Shown: piece by piece, positions 12,971-24,800 of the stretch
Numbering within the stretch: position 1 is the stretch's first letter
How the letters are laid out: each line of letters begins with the position of its first letter
Assembly (NCBI GenBank): GCA_013397075.1
Contig: VWZS01005939.1
Span: 186,001-250,000, forward strand
DNA length: 64,000 bases
Direction of reading: 5' to 3'
From: Rhabdornis inornatus
Taxonomy: Eukaryota; Chordata; Aves; Passeriformes; Rhabdornithidae
Notes under the pieces: generated by a model
Databases searched by the model: none
What the model was told of the DNA's origin: nothing
What the model saw: only the letters and a program-made list of their open reading frames with translations
Position numbers and translations under genes: made by a program

Positions 12971-15900
12971 TATTGAAAAGATTTACATAAGAGATTTGAG
13001 GAAAAATATGAGTAAAAATTAAATTATAGTGATTTGATAATCCTCTCATAATACAAGCAAAAGGACACATGCAAAACAGTAGAACATATGATCACAAAAC
13101 CCTGTCTACACTACTTCACAACAGTGAGTTTTGAGAATTACAGAACTACTCTCTAGTTCATATAATCTTTGCTTTGCTTTCAGTGCCTGCATTTTTATTT
13201 CTAATTTTACATTCTATTAAAAATGGGACCAATTCAATAGCATGACACGACATAAGCACAAAAAACCTTGAGGCATTTGCATCTTTAGAGATGGAGACTT
13301 CACCTCTGAGTTTTGATACCATCCACAGTACCTAAACAAACAGCATGGGTTTTGTGTGGTACTGCTCCTGTGTAAATCTGTATCACACAGAACTCAAAGG
13401 CAAATGAACACCTTCGCCCGCTCCATCAACTATCAGGTTTTGATGTACCACTTGAGGGACCCAGAACTCCAATATGCAGCTATAAAGGCAATGCTTATGC
13501 CATTGGCCATGTAAGTAGTGGCATATTTCACTTCTACCACATGCAACTGACTCCAGAAGTTCTCTTAATGACTGCTATAATGAATTAAAGACTATTCAAG
13601 TGACATCCTTCTGATGTCATCTGGCACTGGTCTGATAAACATACAGGAAAGATTTTTCACAAGCCCTGATCATTCTCAGTGAGCATGAACTGGATGAATA
13701 TAATACCCAAGTTACCTGGATTCACCTGAACAAGATTCAGGACAAGCTACGAAGCCTGACAAGCTACAAGCATGATGTAACCTGGTTTGCCTACCTCACG
13801 CATTCCTCCTAAACACGTATTTTTCCACTGACCCAGATGTATTGCAATAGGAAACAGGGTTAGCTCAAACAGCTTGCCAAATGAGGGCAACTGCTCGAGG
13901 ATCAACTGGGACAATGAAGGCTTATCTTTCCATTACAGAAAACCTCACCAGATAGTCCACAAGTGACTTGTTTCCATACTGCTGTCTCAAAACTGCTGGT
14001 CTGGGAACAAACCAAGGTAACCTGACTGTCACAAGCACGTCTGAAATGACCTACAGAGAAAAGTCCAGAGGAAGCTGCAGCATACAAAATACAGAAAGCA
14101 AACACAAGGTGTCATTAAATAACTCACTTCTCCTTAAAGACCTTGGGGCTTACTAGCCTTCTGCTGCAGATCAAATGTTTATGTGTATTTATATGCTCCT
14201 GTGCTTGCTGCTAAGGTTATGACCATGTACAGTTCAAAATAAAAAAGTGGGAGGGCAGAAAGCCAGATCCCAAAATCCAGGATCAAAGTATTTCATCAGG
14301 ATTTTGACTTCAGCAATGTGGCACATGTACCAGCAACTGTATCAGGTGCTAGAAGCTGCAGATAAATGACTCGGCAGATAAATTCTCAGTTGACAAACAC
14401 TGCTCCAAAATGAGCCACAGCAAAATAACCACTGTTTTGCCTTCAAATCACTCTGCACCTTTCAAGAACCACCAATTCAGGCACTGCTTCACTTTGGTGG
14501 TACGCTTAATGCCAGTAAACACTCACACAACCTGTACCATAATAAGAGGCATGAAAAAGTCTAGGACACAAGAGCCAAAACATTTTAGTAACTTCTTTTT
14601 TTTTTCTTGTGCCAGAAATGGGAGACAAAAAAGGATGAAAGTACATGAGCATCATACACAATGTGGCTGAGGACTGAGTGAGATTGAAAATATTGCCTTA
14701 CTGACAAAGGAGAGGCTGCATGGAGGTCTCAAACTCCACTTTAAAACTCTTCTCTCTTTCAGTCCAAATAAGTAATCTGTTTAAAGCACTCTCCAGTTGT
14801 GCTTACTTGAGGTCAATATAAAGAAACAGCTATTGAATTAAAATAAAGCAATAGCCATTGAATTCAAAGATTCACTTTTCTAGATTGTTCATTGCAAGGA
14901 TAGCTAAAGTATTGCATCTCTGTGATCATCCCCTGCCTTAACAAACTTCAAATTGATCTAAAATGGTTCCTACATGCTTTTGTTTTCATGAATCAGACAC
15001 ACTACATTTTCAACGTATAAAGCAGCAACCAATATTTAGTCAGTCACAGTGCAACTATTTCCCTTATTCACCACCATGATGATAGAAACCAGGGGGGTCA
15101 TAAATGCCAAACACCAGACTGACCGCTAAATGAAAATTCTTACTTTGAAAATATGTCAGCATCTGATAAGACGTTGGAAGTATTCCTGAACTGCCAAGGC
15201 CTATGTGGAATCTAAGGAAAACTTCTCTGAACATCAAGTAATAGGATTAAAAGGTTAAGAAACTATTCTGGGTGCTCTTTCTTCTAGGGTGACCATATTT
15301 ACTGCTCAGCATTTGGAAAAAGTGATGAACATGCTCATTTCAATTTGTATCTCCTGCTAGATTAGTAAGAGTGTGACAGTTCTGGTGGGGTTTGGGATGG
15401 GTTTTCCTTTGTTTTCCATGGACTCCACCTGATCAGCTGTATGAACACAACTGAGAGGAGATGAACAATACAGGAGTTTCTTAAACTAACTTTGCATTAG
15501 GAGAAATAAATGTGGAATTGCATTCTGAAGAAACTCACTTTACATGCCTATTCAAGCTAAATGCACACAGACAAGCGATATGCCTAAAATTAAGTAATAT
15601 GCCTCCAAAATATACTTCTTCTTATTAAAATTACCCCAAGGCTTCAGTATTAGGGCTGTATGAGGTAAATAAACCAACCAATTTACTCAAGAGGATATTT
15701 TCTTTACCATATGACAGCACCCCACTGATGATGTTTAAGAGACAGGTGCTGCATGGAGCAGTTACTGACAGGACGAAGCTATGCAAGGGTTCTGTCAAAA
15801 AGCACCTGAGGGATTTACCTTTCAGTTGGAAAGCAAGAAAATACCTTTCAGCATTTCATGTGGACTATGCCTTTTTTGAAAGTGTATTATTTGAACACTA

Positions 15901-17080
15901 GAGTATCAGCATGAGGTAAATTATGCCCTTCACCCTGACTTAGGTATCTCGATTTAGACAACACAGAAGGTTCAAAGTCATAGTTTCTGTCCTAGATTAA
16001 AAAAAAAAAGTTATTTTACTTTTCTTAAAGCTACAACCAGCACACACTTCACACCCCTTTATCAAGCACCATGCAAGACCCACCTTCCTTCTCTTATCTT
16101 GAAGGCTGACATTGGATGTTAAAGATACGAAGACTTTTGACACACTTTCAAAGACAAAGCAAAATTTGTAGCCTTCCTACTCCAACTAATGAGTGGACAT
16201 GATACACAATAAAAAATTGAGAATGCAAAATACATGCTAGCTGACCTTATTTGTATGAAGGAATGGTGACATTCAGTGGCCACGTGTATCTGTTTTTACT
16301 CGCAGTTTACAACCACATCTATTTCAAAACAGAGCTTTGCCACCAAAATAAAGGGGGCGTAAGCCTAGAGATACAGTTGCGGTTTCACACAGACAAATCC
16401 AGGAGTGTAAGAACAGTTGAAGACTCAACTTCAGTGTTCAGAGAGATACCAATACTTTTTAAAAGTACTGCAAATATTGGGCAAAGTATCTCCCTTCCTA
16501 ATCGCTCACTCTTTATGACCAAGTTCAAGAACTGAGATCTGTCCCAAAACTTCTGTTCTTATGCCCACTTGTCAAAATTTACCAAATTGCTCTGCAATGC
16601 TCATTACTCTTCAGCAAAACACAATCATGTTATGTAGATAGGAGCTGCCAAGTGGGTCAGCTGTGATGGCAGCATAAGGCCAGAAGTCAACCCTCCCAAT
16701 AATATTTGTATTTAAGAACTTTCTTGGTCTTGTTTGAAGCCAACTGGTTTACATTATCTACTTTTCATCACTGAAAGAGTAGAGGTTCTTAGGTCATGCA
16801 CTAAGACATTCTTTGTCAGTGTGAGATGTTACATAGTAATTCATGTCATTATAAATATACACCATGAGATCAATATAAATAAAAATACTAAACCCAAAGT
16901 AAAGCATGGACATGAGACACAGGAAAATCTAATGATTTCATTATATTTGTCTAAATCACTTTGCTGTAAATGTTGGCTTTTTGTTTTCATGTATTTTTAT
17001 TATTTTGTCACTATAATTATAAATTGTATCCACTTTTTATGTATAACGAGGGCTTATATAGACATGAACAGACTTGTCAC

Positions 17081-17402
17081 TGCTGTTACCTGCTTGCTAG
17101 GAGTTTAACCCGACAACATGTTCGAGCCTTGTCCAGACCTGGTGGGGGCTCATAGATACTGCTACCTGAATGGTAGCCAATGTGTTCAGGCTTGCTTGGG
17201 CTTGTACCCCAGCACAGTAAGCACAACACGACCCCACCAAAAACTGCCTATAAAAGGGGCAGTGTCCAGGGGTATAGGACGGATGTGCTGGCAGAGCACA
17301 AACTTCCCGCATCCCCAGCGCTGCTTGCCTGTTCCTTATCAACAAATTAATAAATTGCCTTATTGACTGACCTACCCGATTGTGGTGAGTAAATTTATAA
17401 CA
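17081..17402 (+). mobile_element. Solo LTR of an endogenous retrovirus, 322 bp
   Basis: The element starts TGCTGTTACC and ends TTTATAACA (TG...CA), flanked by gtcac (17076-17080) and gtcag (17403-17407), a 5-bp target duplication with one mismatch. A TATA box (TATAAAAG, 17249-17256) is followed by an AATAAA polyadenylation signal (17349-17354) about 100 bp later, the U3-R-U5 order of an LTR. No internal retroviral sequence is attached, so this is a recombined solo LTR. It lies opposite to GSK3B. A 5-bp duplication fits ERVL- or ERV1-type insertions, but the family is not identified. Confidence 0.75.
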
Positions 17403-18220
17403 GTCAGAAAAAAAGAAAAGAAGAAAAAATAAAAATATTTTCTAACCTAGTTTTCCCCCCCCAAAGAGTGGCAACTGTAAAGGAAAAGGTCACACATTAA
17501 AATAATTTGGGAATCCCTGATGATTCTTGTTTATTTTATGCCCCTGTGAAGTCCTCAAGCTTACAGATGTACTTCCAAGGAGAATTTCTACCAAGTTGGA
17601 AACATTTGCCCAACATCTAAAAGGCAGGACTGAGCTACCATCTTTGACATAAGTGACCTGTGGATATTTGAACCCCAGCTCCCAGGCAGGGACTGTGCCA
17701 TGAACTGGCCCTATGTCTGTTGGAAGATGAAAATTAACAGATGTTTGGATCATTGGACTGTCCTGCACACCTTGTGATGAAACAAAAAGCAGAATCTTGG
17801 AGATCCACTGTTTTCTTGACTGTTCACTACCTTCCAGAGTGAGTAGGAATTTCTGAATCAGGATATACCCATGACAAAAAACTAGGCAAGACAATACAAA
17901 ATAATTGTTCAAACTACATACCTGCCCCAGGACAAACAACACAAGCTGCCTTTCTAATGGCCATCCAACACTGGGAAAATGAGAGCAGGAGCTAGAGCTG
18001 GCAGAGGAATGACTTGAGAACAGAAGAGCAACCAAGGAGATGTACTGGATGGCTCACTGGCCTAGCAAGAAATCCCTAAGCTTCCTATTGTCACTTCATG
18101 TGACATACCTTCTCTGAGCTCTTTTAGACTAGAAATTATTAGTCAAACATGATTAATACTTAGTACTCAAAACAACTTTTTACATCTATATATACACATA
18201 AAGGTATAAATGTGTGCATG

Positions 18221-18245
18221 TATATATATATACACACACACACAC
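18221..18245. repeat. (TA)n(CA)n microsatellite
   Basis: Alternating TA units pass directly into CA units over 25 bp. A less regular TA/CA stretch precedes it from 18185. Confidence 0.93.
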
Positions 18246-18817
18246 TTTGCTGTATAAAGGCAATATAAATTCAAAACTGCTTAGACAAGAGAGAGTCACC
18301 CAGTCACAGAAAAGAAAGGAGAATGCCATGTTTGATAAACGATTTTCATGCTGCTAAGGCTTGATGGCTTTTGTCAAAAGCAGGAAAGAAGTTTAAGCAA
18401 ATGGGAGACTTATAAAAGGTAGAGTTCTTCACAAGGAAAAAGGAAAGATAGGGAGCTCGAGCCCTTCCACCAGTTCCACATAGCCAGCATGAACAGCTAA
18501 TGGAAAGCTCCAAATTGCTACAAACTAGCGGTACAACTTGGACGCAGCTAAGGAATGGTCTTGCTAGCAAGAGTTTTTTAGATTTGTTTTTTCATATGAT
18601 ACGTTTCCAGTTTTCCAGTCAAGAATAAAACCTCCTATTTCGCTAGAATGAAGACAGTTTTAAGGTTCCCCAGTGTCTAAAAATATCTAGCAATTGAAAC
18701 GAATTAAAGTGACTGTTAGGCACACGGCTTTCAAAGATTGCCAGTCTGACTAGATATGGAGAAATCCTTTGAGGTATCTCTAAACCAAGACAGATATAAG
18801 CTTCTTGGACATTGGTG

Positions 18818-18898
18818 CAAAAAACAAAACAAAACAAACAAAAAACTACAAAAAAACCCCCAAAATCCAACCAAAAAACCAAAAAAACCCCAACACAG
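18818..18898. repeat. A/C-biased low-complexity tract
   Basis: About 80 bp composed almost only of A and C on the + strand, with CCCC and CCCCC runs, similar in style to the longer tract at 42067. Similar short tracts lie near 8280-8336, 12707-12736, 20281-20330 and 34131-34185. Confidence 0.85.
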
Positions 18899-19252
18899 AA
18901 AGAGAAGTCTCTGGGCTTAGACATGCTGGTGTCAAGCACCAGGGAAGAAGTTCAAGCAACAGGAACAGGTGGAGTAAACAGTGGCAAGAAAATATTTATG
19001 CAGAAGAATGCTTGATATATAAGTAACAACATTTAATTAAAGAGATCAGCAGTATGAGATTTTCCCATCGCTGCTAGACTTAATTATCACAAACATAGAT
19101 TAATAGCAGAGGATCATCAAGCTCTTCACAAAGACAGTCAACAATTGCAAGCCCAACTCATCACTACACCACTACATTTTCTGCTATACAATGCTTGGAT
19201 TTTTATATTACTCTTCCCATTGGACTTAGCTTCAATGATAATTGATATATAC

Positions 19253-19322
19253 AGCAGTTGCAGATATAGATGATATGTTTATAACTGTCATCATAAACAT
19301 ATCATCTATATCTGCAACTGCT
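19253..19322. repeat. Perfect inverted repeat, 30-bp arms, 10-nt loop
   Basis: The left arm at 19253-19282 (begins agcagttgcagatatagatg) is exactly complementary to the right arm at 19293-19322. The loop is aactgtcatc. The pairing stops abruptly at both ends. No transposon termini or target duplication accompany it, so it is not an obvious MITE. Confidence 0.97.
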
Positions 19323-21439
19323 TCCTAAACAGCGTTCCTGGTTATCAGATGGGACATTACACTTTTCTCCCTTCTCCACCCCCCAGAAAGTTTGACTATG
19401 AGCGTAATACGAAGGAGAAGATGCTGTTGCTTCCCAAAATTGACGAAAGCATGATACGAAACATTCTCCTTCCTTCCTTCCCACATGAACTTCAGAACAC
19501 CGATTTGCTGCTATCTAGAGCTTTTCCCAAACAGCAGACAAACTCCAGCCCCTTTTCTCCTAGTGGAGTACCAGTCTCCTACAAGGCAAGAACAGCAACC
19601 TGCTATACCCCATAGTCAGTGGAGAAAAACCTGTGACAGGCTGCTGTGCTAACACTCAGCATGCGTTTGCTACAGCTTCTTCTACAGGTGTTTGCTGAGA
19701 GCTGCAAGAATGGGCATGAGTCATGCATGCCATCACACAGTTATCTTCACATGCTGCCACCTATATGGAAATACTTGCAAGCCAATTAAGCGTCATTTTG
19801 TATTGAACTTCAAGAGGCCTTGCAACCTGAACTGCAGCATTACACTGCTGATGTTCTGCTGGGCGTGTGCTGGCCCCAGGGACTGCTTCTCATTTGTCCT
19901 ATTCTGCAACAGGGTAGCAGTGGAAATCTCAAAGGCACAGAGCGGAGCCTTGAAGACCAAGGAGCAGAAAGTAACTTGAAAGAAGACTTCTCACTGAAGC
20001 ATAAAGATTCATCAGCCATGGATAGAGACATTTTTAAAAGCAAAATTAGTGCCAAAAATCAGCCATGAGAAGTTGAAACAGCAGAATGGAAAATCAAGCT
20101 CAACATAATTTAAAGATTTCCAAAAGCGTTTTTCTCAAGTTACTGTTACATAAAAGCTCCTGGGACAAGTATTGTAAACAGTTTTAACACTCCACTATTT
20201 GCAGGAGGTTTTTGAAAGCCATTAGATAAGTCAGTTGTCTTCTGTTTGTCCAGTTAACTTCAATTAAGTCACAAGCTGTTTTAAAAAACCCAGCAAACCA
20301 ACCAACAAAAAATCCCAAACCCAAGCCTCATTCACAGTACTTTCCTTTTTGTACTCGTGATGCTTGAGGAATTTCTGTTTATGAACAGAATACTTAAAGC
20401 TTAAAAAAATGACACTGCACTACCAGCAAAACATACACAGCTGAAAACACTTGTTAGCACCAGTCAAGGGCAAGGAAGGAAAAGGGGAGTTTGATAAAAA
20501 AATAATTTAAAAAACCTAAATTATATTTCTCTTTGAGTGCTGTAGTTTCGCACGCTTTCTATAGGCACAGGCAAGGTACAGAGCCAGGTCCCCTGCAAAA
20601 CACCTCTCAGGTAACAGCAGATCTCCTCCAATTATCCCCCTGTGAACTTCACAAGACAAAAGCAAGTTAGCCTGGAGATGTTAGCTCTTTTTCTGGCTCC
20701 AAAGACCACGAAAGGGGTGGGCTGCCTCTCCGAGTCTGCTCACCCACTTAATGAACCTGCAGTTAGCAGCCCATCAGTAGCTATTAGCTCTCATATACAG
20801 CCCTTTATACCACTGTGGACAGGTGTATCAGCATCTGAAGACAACTAAAGATGCAATCTGCCTTAAAAAATGGAAAAAATAGCAGTATTTATATGAATTA
20901 TCTAGAATTTATATAAGTATTTGTAGCAATATATAGAAAGACCAGAGAAAATTCAGAAGGTCATCTAGCTCATTTCCCGACCTCACAATTTACATTAACT
21001 CCCACACAGACCACAACGACTTTGTTTCTACTCCATGGCTGGTCCTGCTTTAAGAATAAGGCTGGCGCAAGATGCCATCTTGAAGTCCATTTCATCCTGA
21101 ATTCTCCTATGATTTGTAAAATGCTCATAGATACTTAGAAAATGAATACATTATAATTTCACATTAAAACTAAACCTTGTAACCTCCTCTTGAAAAAAAC
21201 ACGGAATTTTAAAACCTGGACTGAACAAAAACAAATGTCAGTATCTCTTCTTTAGAGTTATTAAATCCAGCTATTTGCTCTTTCCTCTGGAGCACAAACA
21301 TTTGGACAAATTCCACAATCATATATTATTTTTTCCTCTGGGCTCTAAAACTCAACCTGACACATCTGGAACAGATGCACAAGGAAGGGGGACAGAAGAA
21401 TACAAAGACTAGTTTGGGGAAAAGTCACATATATGCTTT

Positions 21440-21485
21440 AAATCTAAAATGCTTAACCATAGAAATCTAAAATGCTGAATCATAG
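21440..21485. repeat. 23-bp tandem duplication
   Basis: Units at 21440-21462 and 21463-21485 both read aaatctaaaatgct...catag with two mismatches. It is not associated with a recognisable element and lies 314 bp from exon 3. Confidence 0.9.
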
Positions 21486-21798
21486 AAAACATATATCTGC
21501 ACATATAGAGAAGTAATGCTAGAACACAAAGCCCAGCTGTGATTCACTAAATTAAGAAAGAGGCAGTGCATATGCAAATCTACTGCAGTCTTGTATTTTT
21601 AGTGTAACACCACTCCTTACAGACCACACACTTCTGTACTGAAAAACATCTGTTCTAGTATGACCTGTTGGGCACCATTATAGCATTTGCTCAGTGTTAT
21701 AAGTCTAGTATCTTCACATTTCTGTCTCCAGACATTCAGACAGTCAAGTTATACCCCCGAGAGTTACCAGGACACATTCCTTTGTTTTTCATTCTTAC

Positions 21799-21882
21799 CT
21801 TCTCTCCACTAGAGTAGAAGAAATAACGCAATCGGACAATGTTACAATGATCCAACTTTCTCATAATCTGGAGCTCTCTGTT
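21799..21882 (-). CDS. GSK3B: GSK3B coding exon 3 (alpha-C helix)
   Basis: This 84-bp exon encodes 28 residues, 95-122, beginning NRELQIMRKLDH and ending FFYSSGEK, identical to the human protein. It carries Arg96, the key residue of the pocket that binds the priming phosphate of substrates. It also carries Glu97 of the alpha-C helix, which pairs with Lys85 in the active kinase. The acceptor is a pyrimidine tract ending TTGTTTCAG and the donor is GTAAGAAT. Both junctions are phase 0, so skipping this exon would keep the frame but delete Arg96 and Glu97 and should inactivate the kinase (inference). It is isolated between introns of 10.9 and 25.4 kb and too short to stand out as an open frame. 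Confidence 0.97.
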
Positions 21883-24800
21883 CTGAAACAAGAGAAAAGC
21901 AAACAATTATAAAAACTTTTTGTGGAAAAGGGTAAAGTACTATCGTGAACACTTTATCATACAGATACAGAAGCTGACAAACCAAAGAACAATTAAGTTG
22001 GAAAGAGGCAACAGCTTTCACATGTTTATTAGTATTTATTGCAATTGCTTTATCACTGAGAATGTTGCCAACTTTGAGTACATTTTCTCTCTAAAATAAA
22101 CATCAACAAATCCATCCCGTAATCCATGAAGTACCTATTTGCTCTATCAAAGGGTCAGTGGCAAAAGGCAAGAAAACATTAACTTCCCACTTTTATTTTT
22201 TTATCTTATAATAATACAATGTATCAACCAGAAGGATAGGAAACCTATCCCCTTTGAATACTGTAAAAATAATGCAATTGTGAAAGCAAACATAACATTT
22301 CCACCTAGGTGTCCAATTTTCTCTAAGTTTGTAACAAAAGATCTTTTCCACTACCATTCATTTTGCAATACCAACAAAAAGCACCTGAAATTGATTAGGT
22401 AACTCAATTTCCACTTCTGTTCAACCAAGGTTAAGCCCGTTTAGACAGACAGAATAATAGCATTATTTTCCCATTTTATATCAACCTGAAAAAGCTGTTA
22501 AAATAAAATAAGTTTATCACATGCACAATAAACTGGGAACTTTACTGCAATACCCATTGCATAAATGAGGCCTGAAAAAATGAAGGATCTTACAGCCTAG
22601 CAAGTAAAAACAAATGAAGTTTTGAAATGCAGGAATGAGTAAAAACAAGCAAGTAAAATTAGCACAGCTATGTTTCTCACACTTCATTCCACTGCTGTTG
22701 CTACAACGCTTTCTTCCTCTAGTCACATTTCTACAACGCAGTTTTTCCTTTCTCAAATAATATACAATCTGCAGCTAAGAAAATAGAAGGTATTCCACTT
22801 TTTACTTTGCTCGTGGGATTGCTAATCATATATTCTAAACCAGCAAGAACTAATACACGACTAATTCACTGGTCTTTACTAGCATCATTAATTCTGGCCA
22901 AGTTCAAGAATACTTGGGAAGAGAACTCTTTAGCCACCACACATTTTCACACTTAAGTCCACAAAGCTAACACCCACTTTGTGCAGTGCTGCTGTCAAAA
23001 CAATGATTTCAGATCCTGTGTTATCAGAGGGTCATATATGATGTCTGTCACTACAATTAATTGTCAAGGAAATCTATAAGAACCACTCAGAGCTTCTAAT
23101 ATGAACATGGCTATAAACTCTACTTTTAATTCCTCAAAGCCATGTAGCCTTAAAAAAAAGAGGCACTACATAAGATGCAGGATCATTAATCTTATCAACC
23201 CTGACACCCACTGACGGAAAGAATACTTCAGTATGAGCCAGCTCTTTACAAACACAAGTGACATCTCACACAGTTATCAGCTGGCAATTATCCAGCCAGT
23301 AGTTAAGGAGAAAGCAAGTCCCTCAAGCCTGCCTGGCCTCTGAACTGATTAAAGTCTAAGACCATTTGGTGCATACCAAATAGGTATGCATACAACAGGG
23401 CTATTCTATACTGCAAGATCAAGAGAGAAAGTAAGAGAAAGCAAGGAGAGCCTGTGAGGCTCTCACGTAGCTCCTGAAATCTTATGGAGTAAATTTGTGA
23501 AAAAGGAATAGAGGATTCACCACATAACCTCATCAATATGCCTCATATCTCTCAGAGTAAAGCATTCTCCTGGCAGGAACAGGAGCTCACATTTTCTCCA
23601 CTTACTCATTCTTTATTAAAATCCAATTTTAAAAAGTCAATTTTGGGAGTCATGGCTGGGGTTCCTGTGCTGCATAGCACAACTTAAACTTCAGATCAAC
23701 AGAATGCCATCCTCTTGTCTCATCCAAACCACTGCTGGCCATGGGGTATCTCCCTGGACCGTACAACATGGGGAAGATTTCAATTAGTGAATCAAAGCAG
23801 GGATGGCTCTAGACCCCAGTGGTTACAGAATTACCTATTATGACAAAACTAATGTCTGCTGTTGGCTTTTACAGAATTTAACAGTATTACTACAGGACCG
23901 AGTCTAACACTGCAGGTTCTAGCACCTCAACCAAATTCCACCAGCATTCCATAGCCCAACATATGGCAAGTAATTTCTTCTTCCCTTTCTCCTATAGACT
24001 GTGAAATGGGAATAATACTTTTTATCTCACGGATTTACTGGAAGAAACATGAATATGCAAAGCATTAATGTGCAAGTATTATTTTGGTAACATCTCTACT
24101 AGCTTCTTGAAATACCCATACATACTCTAAGTCAGGTTATCGCTTCATGTTCTTTAGATAGCGTACATGCTGATTGGATACACTGGAAAAAAGAAATCAG
24201 CAGAAGTTATTCTAATGCTAGGCAGAAGTTATATATATACTCTAGTTAATCTCATCCTAGCACAGGCACAGTTTCTGCCTACTGTGATGCCTTCCTCTTT
24301 GATCCATCTCCTTCAGCTCTCATCCTGACCATCTGCTGCAGCTGCACAAAGAGTGTCTGAAGAGGCGCTAACATCAGGGATATCATAAACTGGTTACACA
24401 GTAACCCGTATCTTACATCCTGTGACTAGGAGAAGGAAACATACCTAAACTGCAATCTTAGCCAAACAGTCACCTCAGCTATCCTAAAACCAAGCTGATT
24501 TCTAAACACCATTCCCTGGTGGAGTTAAAACTGGAAATACTTGAACAGTTGCAAAGCTCAAATTGGATATGGCAGGGGAACGCTACTGATGTTCATGTTC
24601 AAGAATTAGTTTTTTCTCAGATGAATATTTCAAGTAGTCTCACTTTACCATATACTTCCCTGTAAACATCCTCAATAGGTAACAACCTTTCCACATTATG
24701 ATATGGGCTGTTGAATACCACTGCAGAACTGCTTGGGGGGGATGGGGAAATATCAGATTATAACCAGGGAACCTTTAGTGAAATGAACAGTGACAGATGT

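Larger units (their letters stand above)
10923..21798 (-). other. GSK3B: GSK3B intron 3
   Basis: A 10,876-bp intron between exons 3 and 4. It holds a solo LTR (17081-17402), a 22-base poly(A) run (12395-12416), a TA/CA microsatellite (18221-18245), A/C-biased tracts (12707-12736, 18818-18898, 20281-20330), a 23-bp tandem duplication (21440-21485) and two strong hairpins (12924-12970, 19253-19322). The remaining sequence shows nothing recognisable. Confidence 0.92.

Noticed and set aside
17490..18035. 181-codon open frame on the minus strand near the solo LTR
   Set aside because: It lacks a recognisable protein family and retroviral motifs and lies outside the LTR boundaries. It is compatible with a chance frame in 64 kb of intron.
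19253..19322. Calling the perfect hairpin a miRNA gene
   Set aside because: Perfect 30-bp pairing without mismatches is atypical of miRNA precursors and no known miRNA seed was recognised. It is kept as an inverted repeat.
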